DNA from: Symsagittifera roscoffensis
Taxonomy: Eukaryota > Xenacoelomorpha > Acoela > Convolutidae
Direction: 5' to 3'
DNA: 64,000 nt
Assembly: GCF_963678635.1 (NCBI RefSeq)
Contig: NW_026970996.1
Location: 1-64,000 of the forward strand
The notes below the pieces were generated by a model, which had not been told where the DNA came from, made no database searches, and worked only from the letters and a program-made list of their open reading frames with translations. Below are positions 12,528 through 23,489 of this stretch, piece after piece. Position 1 is the first letter of the stretch. Every line of letters begins with the position of its first letter. A program made the position numbers and the translations under genes.

Positions 12528-13880
12528 ATTGTCTACTGATTCTTTCTTGGAAAGAATAAGAGATGGATCTCTTTAGGGCTAGATTTAGTGTGACTTAGTT
12601 GTTCCAGATGAACTGAAAGAAAAAACTTCTAGCTTCCCACCAATTTTCAAAAACACTGAAATTGAAAGAATTGATTTTGGGAATACATGCAAAATTATGC
12701 CTATGAAATTAATATTCTCAAGCATTCTCAGCAATAGCTAATATCTAGTTTCGTACTAGAAAATAGTGTCATCATTACTCCTTTCTCTTCAATTCATATA
12801 TTGAACTCGGTTTACAGTATACAAAAACATACCGCTTTACATAATATTTCCCTCAAAAAAGCTTCAACAATTTTCTTCAGTCAGTTTTTGATGCTCAAAG
12901 ATGAGAACCGTTAACTCATAATTGTCGGAAATTTTTTTCTGCAGTATGCAATATTGAGAAAGCTTGAGTTTTTCTACAATGTTTTCGACAAGCTTTTTTA
13001 TGTAGCAATATTAGAAGAAATAGAAATGGGCACGGGTTCGCTTCATTTAGCTCTTGCTGAGAAAAAATTAGAATGATTGTATTCCTCCGAAGAGAAAAGA
13101 TGACTGGAAAAAACTGAGGAAAAATGATTGCAGATTTTCATTTAGAGCAGACTCAAAAACAATTTTTTCCACGAACACGTAGCGTTCACAAAAAACACGA
13201 TCAACGAGAGCTTGGACTGTTTGAGGAAAAATTAACGTATTTGGAGATCCTATGTTTTTGTAACAAAACTTATTTTTGCTATGACAACAAAGCTGACAAC
13301 CTAAAATTTAGCAGCAAAGGATTGAGTAAAAGAGCTCTAGAGGAATCTGGTGAAAGTCCAATGGTCAAAGACTGTAAGAGTAATCGACGAAGAAATAAAT
13401 TTGACCTCAAAAACTATTAATATTTACTACGATATAGACCTCAACAAACCATTAGGATTTAAAATCAGTAATCATGTGGATGCTACGTACGATCAAACAA
13501 AGGAAAAAATGCGATTTTTTAACCCAAAAAGACAAGTTCAGGACGACGGAAAGCACACAAAACCCTTGAAGTTGTACAAAAAATGATAGTGCAATAGCAT
13601 TGAGTTCAGTATTGATTAAGTAAATCTAAATTTGTACTATTATGATTATATGAAGTAGTGATTTATATACTTCATCTTTTGAATTTAAATTGTGTCTAAA
13701 CTTAGCATGTCTCACATTTCTTAGGGTATATGTTTCCAAAGTGAGATCATCCAGCAAAAAATGTAATAGATCAGTTTATAACTAATTTTATCTTGTTTTG
13801 AAGTTTTTTCAATAAAAATTTTTAATTTTTTTGAAGAAATCTCAATTTTTGAAAATCTTTTCATTGACTTACGATGAATC
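12528..13880 (+). mobile_element. pPolB fossil, C-terminal third
   Basis: This fossil starts inside the polymerase (STDSFLERIRDGS-like words near 12,535). It contains the segment around motif C near 13,025 and the Cys-rich segment with FCNKTYFCYDNK near 13,250, and ends at the C-terminal tail near 13,585. It resembles the matching part of 7,470-8,600 but is clearly more diverged than the 2.5-kb tandem pair. About 290 bases of 3' flank separate it from the next module. It is broken by several changes. Confidence 0.8.
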
Positions 13881-14335
13881 AAAAAATATAAAACTTTCAT
13901 TCCACAATATACACCTAATACACTAGTGATACTCAACAATTGGATAACGCGCGATTAGGATGTCTGTGAAAAAACTATACTGTTCCACACAAATTCCAAA
14001 AAGGTTCGTTTTTCTCATAATTAATTTACCATCACACTAAAAGCTTCCCATTGGTTTTTACCTGATACACTGAGAAACAAATGTCGTATCCGATTGATTT
14101 TTTAATTACCTACAAGGAATCCGTATACACAGAGAAATCTTCACACTAAACTAACGCATGGGAAATTTGAGAGCCGGAAAAAACTTACATCTAAAATTTG
14201 TTATCATAACTCAAAAGGAAACATATTCCCTATCTTAATACAAAGGTTGCTGACCGGTTACTCTAATGCCTATATTAATACATGGGGGTCAGCAACCAAC
14301 CCCACCCCCGAACCCTTTCTCACTGTTCTACTACT
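13880..14335 (+). repeat. Non-coding module, full-length copy
   Basis: The order of words matches 11,370-11,835: caattggataacgcgcg near 13,935, the ttaccatcaca and cccattggtttt words, cttaatacaaagg, and a terminal ggggtcagcaacc followed by C runs at 14,284-14,312. Confidence 0.75.
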
Positions 14336-14900
14336 GACCCATGGCGAAGTACAGGAGAATTCTCGATGGAGCAGTTAACCTTACTTCTACTTACAAAGGT
14401 TTCAGAACTATAAATCAAACGGTTGCTAAATATGAACAGACAAACAAAGGACTTGGTTATTTTTATCCAAGAAAAAGAAGTTCAAGATGACGAAACAAAA
14501 ACATGGAATTCATCAGAACTGTTCTGGTGTAGTAAATTTGCTAATGATGTCATACGATGTTGGTTTTATAATAAAAAAAATAAATAATTGCGATGAACTT
14601 AATATACGATGCCGTGATGTATTACTTTTCTTTGTATTTAGTTTTTTGTTCTCAAGCACGCCAAGTTTAGTTTTCTGTTTAGACTCGAGCACGCCAATTT
14701 TGTGTTTTGTTTTTGAAGTTTCAGTAGGTTTAAGCATAGTTTCAGGCAGATAGAGCACTGTTTTAAAGAGTAACAATTTCTAATAAAATTTTTAATAGCA
14801 CAAATTATAACAAATCTTATCGTGTTTTGAAGTTTTTTGGATCTCACTTTTTGCCTAAAACCTCCTACCAGCGACCATTTTATTACAAATTGAATTAAAA
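14336..14900 (+). mobile_element. pPolB fossil, C-terminal tail piece
   Basis: This is a second copy of the tail-only unit. The cccatggcgaagtacagg join near 14,340 is followed by the NLTSTYKGF / VAKYEQTN-like tail and the same A/T-rich 3' flank up to the next module start. The open frames here on both strands are low-complexity shadows. Confidence 0.65.
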
Positions 14901-14904
14901 GAAC

Positions 14905-15180
14905 TTCATTCAACAATATTTACGTGGTTAACCAGTGATAATTTAACAATTAGATAACGTGAAAGAGATTTTTGCAAAAAAATATAGACAATTCCACACA
15001 AAAAAAAACCTATTTTCTTACAATTCTCTTATCATCACAAAAAACGTGAACGCTTACCATTTGTGTTCCTTAACTTATAGCATTGTAGAGTTTATATAGA
15101 AAAATATACATAGCATGACTGACCAGAAATCTATAACGTATCACAATATATGGGGTCAGCAATGCCCCCTCCCCTTGATC
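14905..15180 (+). repeat. Non-coding module, shortened copy
   Basis: The module start lies at 14,920-14,965 (ttacgtggttaacc, aacaattagataacg). The end near 15,150-15,180 reads ggggtcagcaatgcccc. It leads straight into the coiled-coil coding fragment instead of a pPolB tail. Confidence 0.65.
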
Positions 15181-16045
15181 AGCCAAATCATCGGCAACTC
15201 AAATCGACTGCATTCAGTTTTGGGATACAGAAGCAGACACAAAGCACCCCGCCACGAGGATGCGCTTTCCGGAGTGAAGGCGACTCGAGCACGCAAAATG
15301 GACGAATCTGAGTCGCGGAAGAATGAGGTGCCACAAGGCACCTTTACAACCAAGAAGGAGAAGACCTTGCATGATGCGATTGCCTCGAGTCTGGAGGCCG
15401 TCCAAGCTAATACGCCTCGAGTCTGGAGGCCGTCCAAGCTAATAGGGTGGATTAAGGTCTAATTGCTCGGACCGCACTTAAAGAAGGTTCAACAAGAAGT
15501 AGATACGAAAGAAGTTGAACAATGATGAGGTCTGAACTGGAAAATACAGAGTTGCACGAGAAACGGGTTACCTTGGAAAAGACAGTGAGAACAGAAGACA
15601 AAGCGGTAGCTAATAGCCGATGTTTGAAGCTGAATGTCATCTCGAGGTAAACCTTCGGGATGACGAGAGAAGAAAGCAAGATAATGTCAATAACATCGGT
15701 AGCGGGTCACCTGAGTGAGCCCTCTGAAATTACCCTGGTAAACCTGGAGACTTATGCCAATTTTTTAAATAAAAAAGATCTCTGTTGGACTCCGGGACTG
15801 TGAGAGGGTTACTGAAAACAGGTAGACCTAGGCTGATCTGGGTACTCGAAGGAGACACGAAGGCTCATTTGAAGAATGCAAATTGTCAGGTAGGTCAGAT
15901 CTATATCGGACAGGAGGAGCTCAAGGTGCGGTGCGATGACTGGAACACAAAGCCATGCTTGAGGAGGATGCATTCCACGTACGCTGCGAAGCCGATCCAG
16001 CAACACTCGTACTGAAAGTGCAGGCCAGTCAACTCTCCGTGAGGG
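15180..16045 (+). pseudogene. Unrecognised charged coiled-coil coding fragment (copy 1)
   Basis: This segment is visibly richer in G+C than its surroundings. In the plus frame from about 15,250 it reads as a charged, helical protein (words such as TFTTKKEKTLHDAIAS and SSLEAVQANTP), followed by Glu/Lys-rich heptad-like sequence near 15,480-15,620 and a further coding-like stretch at 15,785-16,015. An 18-25 base segment (cctcgagtctggaggcc) is directly repeated at 15,382 and 15,416. I recognise no domain. It could be an ORF of a transposable element, and I treat it as a broken fossil. It is bounded on the left by a forward module end and on the right by an inverted module end (16,045-16,150). 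Confidence 0.45.
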
Positions 16046-16150
16046 GACTGCTTGACAGCCGAATGCCCAAGTAGTAGAATAGTGAGGAGAAGTGCGGGGA
16101 GGGATTGGTTGCAGACGCAGGCCCCTATGTATTAAGATAGGGAATAGCGC
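16045..16150 (-). repeat. Inverted copy of the module end
   Basis: On the minus strand this reads cttaatacatagg, ctgcaaccaatccc, then actattctactac. These are the same words, in the same order, as the module end and following bases at 11,790-11,860. It is the only clearly inverted module end in the 11-18 kb train and makes the coiled-coil fragment a segment with inverted flanks. Confidence 0.6.
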
Positions 16151-16184
16151 ATCCAGGCTGCAAGCTGTGGAATAGGAGTGGGAA

Positions 16185-16420
16185 TATTTTTTCACACAAA
16201 AACCAAAAAAAAAATTTCAGAATAAGCTGCTTACCATCACAAAAAAAACATGAAAACTTACCAATGCTTTTTCCAATCTTACATTTTTGTAGACTCCATA
16301 ACCAAAATTAGTACATAGCTGATGACATGACTGTCCAGAAATCTATAACGTATCTTACTATATGAGATCAGCCATGATCACCCTCCCCCCTACCCAACCC
16401 CCCCCCCCCCCCCCCCCCTG
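16185..16420 (+). repeat. Non-coding module (3' part) with poly-C run
   Basis: Module words (ttaccatcaca, ctataacgtatc, gatcagcc) lead to a run of more than 20 C residues at about 16,397-16,418. That run stands where other copies have short C blocks. Confidence 0.6.
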
Positions 16421-16985
16421 ATAAGCCCCAACATTTACTACTCAAATGGACTGCATTCAGTTTCGAGATAGAGTAGCAGACGCGAAGCACACCGCCCTGA
16501 GGAGGCATTTTACCGAGTAAAGGCCAGTTGAGCACGCCTAAGGGACGAATCTGAAACGCGAAAAGATGAGGGGTGTCACAAGGAACCTTTACAACCAAGA
16601 AGGAGAAGACCTTGCATGATGAGATTGCCTCGAGTCTGGAAGCCGTCCAAGCTAATACGCTTAGGAAGGATTATGAAGTAGTTGCTCGGACCGCACTACA
16701 GAAGGTTCAACAAGAAGTAGCTACGAACATTTGAAGATTGGCGAAGTCTGAACTGGAAAATAAAGAGTTGCGCGAGAAACTTGATACCTTGGAGAAGAAA
16801 GAGAGAACAGACGACAAGGAGGAAACTAATAGCGTCGGTTTGAAGTTCAATGTGATCTCGAGGTAAAACTTCGGTATGACGAGACAAGGAAGGAAGATAA
16901 TGTCACTCACATCAGTAACGGGTCATCAGGGGAAGAAAAACTTGAGTGAGCCGTTTGAAATTAACTCATCCGGTCTGCAAGCTAT
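16420..16985 (+). pseudogene. Coiled-coil coding fragment (copy 2, partial)
   Basis: This is a shorter, diverged copy of 15,180-15,720. The segment with cctcgagtctgg, ggttcaacaagaagtag and gagttgcgcgagaaac is recognisable at 16,625-16,780. It lacks the second coding-like stretch seen at 15,785-16,015. Its function is unknown. It is bounded on both sides by forward module sequence. Confidence 0.45.
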
Positions 16986-17570
16986 GGATTAGGATAGGGA
17001 AAATTTTTTCACACAAAGGCCAGAAAACGCTCTTCATCTTACAATAATCTTACCATCACAAAAAACATGAAACCTTACCATAATTTTCTCTATCTTAAAA
17101 TATTGTAGACTTCATAACCGATATTAAAACATAGCACGACTGACCAGAAATCTACAACGTATCTTAATAAATGGGGTCACCCATGCCCCCCTGATTAGCC
17201 CCAACACTTATTACCCAAGTTTACAGCATTCCGTTTTTCTTTTAATTACTTTACCATCACACTGAAAGCTTACCTTTGGTTTTCCCCTAATACATCGAGA
17301 AACCAACTTCTTATCTGACTGATATTTTATTTCCCTGCAATGAATCCTTATATACAGGGAATTCTTTACACTAACCTAACACTTGGGAAGTTTTGAGCGA
17401 CGAAAAAAACTCTCGTCTGAAATTTGGTATCCTAACTCATGAGGAAACCTATTACCTATCTCAATACATATTTAATTGCTTTCCTCATCTTAATACATAG
17501 GTTGCTGACCGGATACTCTTTTGCCTATGTTAATACATGAGGTCAGCAACCATCCCCACCCGCCCGAACC
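16985..17570 (+). repeat. Two consecutive partial modules
   Basis: The first (about 16,985-17,215) ends in gggtcacccatgccccc plus ~45 bases of the coiled-coil fragment's start. The second (about 17,235-17,570) restarts at ttaccatcacactgaaagc and ends in gaggtcagcaacc and C blocks. Both run in the same direction as the pPolB pieces. Confidence 0.65.
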
Positions 17571-18124
17571 CTCTCTCACTGTTCTACTACTGACACATGG
17601 CGAAGTACAGGAGATTTCTCGATGACCTTACTTCTACTAACAAAGGATTCAGAACTATAAATCATACGGTTCCTACATTTGAACAGACAAAAGAGGACTT
17701 GGTTGTTTTTATCCAAGAAAAACAAGTTCAAGAAGACCGAATTCATACAAAAACAGTGAATTTACAACTGTTCTGATGTAGTAAAGTTCTCTTCAATTCG
17801 TTTATCGAACTTGGTTTACATTTTACAAAAATTTAGGAATATTATCATACTGATTTTTCTCAGCAAGAGCGAAATGCAGCAAATCTGTGTCCTTTTTCAA
17901 TTCTTCACCAATAGCTACATGAAAAAACTTGTCGAAAAAAAATTAAAGGAAAGCTCAAGAATTCTCAGTTTTCCATACTGCGGAAAAACAATTCCGACAA
18001 TTATGAGTTAATGGTTCTCATCTTCGAGCATCAACAACTGAGTGAACACATTTGTTGAAGCACTTTGAGTGAAATACTGTACAAAGCGGTAATTTTTTGT
18101 AAACTGCAAATCAAGTTCCAAGTT
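17570..18124. mobile_element. pPolB pieces with a fold-back join near 17,845
   Basis: 17,570-17,785 is another C-terminal tail piece on the plus strand (cacatggcgaagtacagg near 17,595). A short interior polymerase segment (ttgaacttggtttacat) then runs to about 17,845. From there the sequence is the polymerase on the opposite strand: read from 18,115 down to 17,850 it matches 7,790-8,060, including the segment before motif C. This is a local inversion point inside polymerase sequence, next to the outer limit of the large palindrome. Confidence 0.65.
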
Positions 18125-19700
18125 ATTGGCTCGGAGCCTCCACCTTCAGCATTTTCATCACGTTTCAGACTATATACAATCCGTGATTAAGGTAAAGTAC
18201 GCTATACTGGGGTTGTATCGACTGCTTAAGTCTGTTGAAAACTATAACATTACATATTCGAAAGAGGAAACCAATGACGGTATGATTGTGACCGACTTAA
18301 TTGTCGAAGGTTTCGGTATGAGTAGCCATCTTTTTTCTCTACTGACATCTACTTTTGCGAACGATACTACGTTCCTGTTTAAAGGAGAACTGAAAAAGGG
18401 GTCTAATTTTCATTTACTTCACCAACAAGACTGTACACCTCAGAATTGTGCGAACACTAGACACGAGCTCATGTGTAATGTGCATCGATCGTTTCATCGC
18501 GGGCTGTGGTAAACCCAACACTTTTTGGTCAGAAAACGGAACCAATCTTGTTGAAGCAGAAAAGTATATTCTTGTATGTATCAATACTTGTAACAACATC
18601 AAACCGTCTTTGACAAAAATGTTTAACCTGAAATTGAATTCATCGTAGTGAACCCAATTATGGTCGCCCTATGGAGCACCTCTCGTCCTTAGCGATCAAC
18701 AACCCTTATGTAATAGGCAGTTAGCGGCTGAATTAGGGAAAATGTTCTGATTAGTCGAGCAGGCTTTGACTACAAAAACGATAACTCAGATAACTACCGA
18801 TTCGCGTGATTTAGAAGCTTTAATCCCAAACCACTTTTTGCCTTAATCTTTCATCGCTCTGTCTTGTTTAATAGTCCCATAAGAAGAAAATGTACGTTCG
18901 AGCGCAGTCGTACGCTGACGCTATATGGTCTCGTTGGCTACGAAAACATTCCATTCACTTATCAAGCGTGCAAAGTGGAACACCCAATCTGACGTTGCTC
19001 TGAGTACGGTTAATCTCGTATGGGTGACTGAGCCTGATATCACGAGGATTGAACATATCGCTCGCATTGTGAAACTAAACCAAGGAAAAGACGAATGTGC
19101 ACGTTCTGCCATCAAAAAAGCAGCCACAATTTAACTTCCGCTCTCCCTAGTTCCCCTTTTGGGCCGAGGGATGCTTTTATTTTTAGTTTCGACAATTGGA
19201 TTGGCCACAATAGGTTCATCTTCCTCGAACGAATAAAGTGGTTTTTTTATCAATTAAAAATCAGCGTATTGTCCCGACAAAACCCGTGCAGAATTCTAGA
19301 TGTCTGTTTTGGAAAGGAGCAGCACTCGTGCTTTTGATTTGAACTTGCAGGACACGTAAACACCTGATTTTTGCGACAACTGAAACGAACTAGAAAAACA
19401 TATGGCATTACAGTTCTTGCAATTTCAGAATTTCAAAAACAGTCCAAGATTGGCATTTTTTTTATCAAAAGAATCAATTTGAGAAAACTGGATCAGTAGG
19501 TAAATTATTATTCCCCAGGGAATTTTGAAAAAAAACTCCTTTTCGAAACTAAAAGTCACATACGAACCAAAACGAGACGGCAGCTACTAGCATGAAAAAT
19601 CAAAGCAAGAAATAAATTCAATCGGTTTCGAGAGACTAAAAAGAATTCCGAGTTGTAACGATCGTTACTGGACGCATTTCACCGAACGTTAAGGCGACTG
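18125..19700 (+). mobile_element. BEL/Pao-type LTR retroelement fossil, integrase end (left arm)
   Basis: Near 18,490-18,590 the translation carries the integrase-core signature RFIAG-GKPNTFWSENGTN. Near 18,890-19,140 it carries the C-terminal integrase segment of BEL/Pao pol (SYADAIWSRW, then NLVWVTEPDI, then ARIVKLNQGKDECARS), whose intact counterpart joins element DNA to the host. Upstream (18,126-18,430) is a readable segment I cannot assign. About 510 bases after the integrase end lies the 14-base palindrome gtaacgatcgttac (19,655-19,668) in a tgtaac context. That is the kind of motif found at BEL/Pao LTR ends, so it may mark an LTR. Reverse transcriptase, protease and gag are not recognised. 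It is a broken partial fossil; its mirror copy is at 49,340-50,531. Confidence 0.6.
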
Positions 19701-21060
19701 ACGGAAGAAAATAGATCCTGGTGTACAGAAAGTAGCTTCAAGAATGAAGACTGCAGAACTGGGCTACATATTTATATTTAAGTTTTTTTGGCTCTATGTA
19801 CATTTCTTGATTTTAATCAAACTTTCCCATTAGTTTGTTTTCAGAGTATGAGGAGCTAGGAGTGGAACCAAAAGTTCATCCATCTCCAATGACTAGGACT
19901 TTTCTACTGATCTGGCTGGAATCAGCCATGAACTCCTTCATTCAGCAAAAATTAAGGTTAATTGGAAATGCTCGGCTTATACTTTATAGGTGGTATCAGG
20001 TTCGTTGATTAATTCATAAGAAAAACAACTTCTGGAGGAGACGGTTATAAGCACGCGAAGCTGCATCTTGACATAAGCCATTCTGTTAGAAATTAACTTC
20101 ACTTTCCATCGTTAGATACTTTCCGGGCAATTGTAACATATCTTGTTTTTGGTGCTCATGGGTACTATTGGAAACAATTTGGTTGCAAGCCTAGTAAAGA
20201 TTGCCTAGAAAAAGCAGCCTAAAGGGTAGTCCGAAACGCTAAAACTTTTCGGAATACCCGTTTCAATTTTACCATAAAAAATACCATGCCGTGAAAAGTT
20301 GGGAATTGGCCGTACCGTTTTTCTTGAATTGCCATAGTATCCAAAATAACTAGATTTGAAGAAATCATAAACAAATCTAGTAAGTTACCAAGTAAAAGCT
20401 GAAAGTAAATTAAAATGTAAGAAGTCAGAGACAAAAACACATAAAATTAAGTGGAAAACAGTTTCTCAGAAGAAATGCGATCTGAGTTTTCCGGTCGTTG
20501 TTACATTTCTACTTGATTATGACGATCAACTGTATTTTTCAAAAGTGTGCCTGTTCTTCAGGGCTATTTGAGTGTTTAAGCACTTTAATGCTAATTTTCA
20601 ACCCAAACAGTTGGACTTAATGATGGAATAGAAGTACCTATCCAGCAGTGCGAGGAGGAGCAGACATAAGGGTCACAAAAACCACAACGATAGTCAATCG
20701 TTTGAATTCATTTGTCTCCATTTCAGAACAAAATCACGATATCAATTAAAGTGTGGAAACGACATGACCGCACTGAAGTGACCTCATGCGGAAATAAGAA
20801 TATGTCACTTAAGCACATTATTCGGGTTATAAACTGACGTGGATGGCTATAGTTTTATTAGTAGTATTAAGTGTTTGTGTTATCAGTTTTAATAACTTTT
20901 TTTTATTTAAAAAAAACCACCATTATGAGACCAAATTAAGGTCTAAATTTGGAAATTTTGCGCTCGCAGAAACGCGTATTCGAAAAACTGTTAAAAGCGC
21001 TTTTGCACCGGTAAAACACTTGTTTCAAAAATTACATATAAATTCAGTTTAAAAAATTTT
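19700..21060. repeat. Dispersed repeat (19,830-20,110) and unassigned arm sequence
   Basis: The words ttcagcaaaaaatt, gctcggcttata, gttcgttga and gagacggttataagcacg at 19,945-20,070 recur in the same order at 22,395-22,530. They recur reversed at 46,540-46,680 and 48,950-49,075. The family is therefore present twice per arm; I could not determine its ends. The rest (20,110-21,060) has no gene I can support. Confidence 0.5.
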
Positions 21061-21069
21061 GAATATTGA

Positions 21070-21097
21070 CCGTTTTTGTGGCTGACCACAAAAACGG
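21070..21097. other. Perfect 12-bp hairpin (left arm)
   Basis: ccgtttttgtgg and ccacaaaaacgg enclose the four-base loop ctga. The same hairpin stands in the right arm at 47,910-47,937 with loop tcag, so it was preserved while flanking sequence changed. It lies about 100 bases from a module copy and beside a short G run. A cruciform, a recombination site or an element end are all possible. Confidence 0.7.
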
Positions 21098-21169
21098 CGA
21101 GAATGGGGGGATCGTGAATGACCTTCATGCTTTGAGATTGGAAGTTGAACATACAATATCGTGTCACAA

Positions 21170-21410
21170 AGCTATGTAACCCATTAGGTACAAAGCAAAC
21201 ACTTTATCATGTCAGGGAACAAAATTATTAAGAGTTCCTGGTTTGTGTAATGGAAAGAGAACGGTAAGAAAAACGGATTCTTTTTGTGAGGAGGTGTCTT
21301 CTTTTTTTTGCACAAAGATCGGCGCGCGTTATCTGAATGGGTGATCTTAGTGGTGTTTTACGTGTAGGTTGTGGAAGGAATTGATGATGTTGAGGTTTTT
21401 GGTAAGTCAT
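21170..21410 (-). repeat. Non-coding module, left-arm copy
   Basis: Read on the minus strand this gives acacgtaaaacacc, atctgagataacgcgcgcc-like start words, then cttaccgttctctt and ccattacacaaacc. It is the mirror of 47,640-47,830. Confidence 0.6.
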
Positions 21411-21419
21411 GGGTTGGTT

Positions 21420-22160
21420 TTTTTTTGGTATTAAGTAGTTTTATATCAAGTTGCGAAAAGATTGATTTAGTTTTACTTAATAACGCTTTTAGTTAATATT
21501 TTACTGGTTAAATTGGTAATCTTTCTCACTGATACTATGCTTAAACCTAATTAAAATGCAGCCGAAACTTCCAGATACTCGGAAAAATCTTCCAAAACCA
21601 TAATTTGAAAATTTATACAGCAATTCATCAAATTTGACTCAGCGTCTGTTCAAAACTTATCGTTTTGTCACGCTCTATATCTGCTTTTCTACTAATTATC
21701 TGCCATAGAGGATTTTTTGGATGTAAACAACGTTAGTGCAAAAAAATATTTGCATTATTATCTCTAAAATATTCGTGAAAATTTTTATGTTTCCATAATA
21801 ATTGAGGTTTTTATTAAAAATTAATCTGAATTTATTTGAAAGAGTCAACTAAAATCCCTGTATTTTATTCTAAATTATCAAAATCAGTTCAATTTTTGCA
21901 AAAAATTTTCTACTAATTTACCTCAAACAATTATTTCATCCATGTTGTATTGCAATGATCATCCTTGGTTTGCATATGAAATATATTTGATTGAATTTTA
22001 ATTTCAAATATCACAAACTGGTACTGTTTCTTAGCAGAATTGATACTCTTTTCTTATAATCTAGAACTTTTCTGCATATTCTACTGTTCTAGTCCTCAAT
22101 TATCTTTTTTTCTCGAAAAAAAAATCTACAGCAGAGTTTTATAGTAGTTTTTATTTGACA
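21420..22160. other. Unassigned A/T-rich arm sequence
   Basis: No coding frame or repeat family could be assigned. It is conserved in the right arm at about 46,860-47,580 as part of the palindrome. Confidence 0.5.
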
Positions 22161-22600
22161 ATTCAGGAGAACACATAACTTGAGCGCAGTTTTTGATTAC
22201 TGCTGTATCCACTTTCCTCCAAACGAACTTAACAGAAAATTTAACAATAAAAACTAATTTGGTGGTGAAATTCTCAGTTTTAACCAATAACAACCCTCTC
22301 CAAGGTCAGCTAAAAAATCTAAACCTTCCAAAAATCTACTTGAGTCATAAAAGGATGCAAACAAAAGACCCAATGTATGTCTTTTGGCTCTTTCAGCAAA
22401 AAATTGGGTCATTTTACAAGGTTCAGCTCATAATTTTAAAGTCGTAACAAATTCGTTGAAATTGTTTCACGAAAAACAACTTTGAATTGATTCTGGGAGA
22501 GACAGTTATAAGCACGTGAAGCTCGACCGTGACACTGGCAGTTCTGTATTGAAATATATTTGGGGAGTTTTGAAATGTCTTCTTAGTCTGTTACTTTTAA
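22160..22600. repeat. Second dispersed-repeat copy (left arm)
   Basis: It shares ordered words with 19,830-20,110, including the block ending agacagttataagcacgtgaagc at 22,500-22,525. It also contains gacccaatg and, 35 bases on, attgggtc (22,368-22,411), which could form a stem. The right-arm mirror is at 46,520-46,860. Confidence 0.5.
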
Positions 22601-22974
22601 CCTAAATCAATCACAATTTTCTAAAGTTAACACATTTTTTAGAAAAGGTCATCATAATCTTCCTGTAAACTAATTATTTTTGTTTCTGATTGAACTAGCA
22701 TCTCCCAGTTTGAGAGTTTTCCGATCAAATTTGAATGAAATTTTTCTCAAAATAGGAAACTTTCTCAACATTCACTACTACAACGGATAGCATCAAGAAA
22801 CATTACGAGGCCTAACTGTGCAGTGGATAGGAGAAAAATTTGGTGTCTGTATGTTCCTTGATTCCAGAGACTAATGTTTAAACATGTTCCAAAATGTGAG
22901 TGAACTCCTTCTACAAAGTTTCCGCGGATTCTGCCTACAGATACCTCTAACGTAAATTTTGTCGGCACAATTGT

Positions 22975-23420
22975 TTTGTCGCGGATTCCGCAACAGGAGA
23001 AATTACCTATAGTTCTGGTTTCCGCAACTGCAAGCGAATTACGCAAAAGTAAGTGGATTCCACAAATCTATGCGGATTCCACAAATTTATGCGGATTCCG
23101 TTTACAAATTGCGGAAAACACTTACAGTTTGTGGATTCCACTTACAACTGCGGATTCCAGGAGAGCATATATTTACTTAACAAATATATTATTATATATT
23201 TGTGGATTTCAAAAACTGTTCCGGATTCCGCAAATTTTGGTTGCGGATTCTGCAAACTTTGGTTGCGGATTTAGTGCAGTACAGTGCAATTTTATGCAGT
23301 AGAGTGTTTTAGCTATTTGTTTGTGGAATCCAAAACAGCAAAGAAGATCAAAGAAAAGTAACAAGGTTGTGTATTCCGCGACAAATCTGATTTAGGCCTA
23401 AACCGGAATCCGCTTACAAT
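22975..23420. repeat. GCGGATTCC motif array (left arm)
   Basis: The word gcggattcc or its close variants (gtggattcc, gcggattct, ccggattcc), often followed by gcaa or acaaa, occurs about a dozen times within ~440 bases. The complete form gcggattccgc is nearly self-complementary, so the array can be read on either strand. Spacing is irregular (about 15-40 bases). The readable ORFs across it (Asp-Ser-x-x-Leu-Cys-Gly-Phe words) are products of the repeat. The mirror array is at 45,640-46,105. Confidence 0.75.
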
Positions 23421-23489
23421 GTGTAAAATGCACAGTTTGGCCTCGTAATGAACTTTATTCGAAAAATCTTTCTCCTGCAACAGCACCTC

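Noticed and set aside
22765-23302. ORFs with repeated Cys-Gly-Phe words, reminiscent of a Cys-rich repeat protein
   Set aside because: Readable on both strands and explained by the GCGGATTCC motif array.
22975-23420. CRISPR-like array
   Set aside because: Motifs are about 9-11 bases with irregular spacing and variable sequence, in animal-type DNA; no cas genes.
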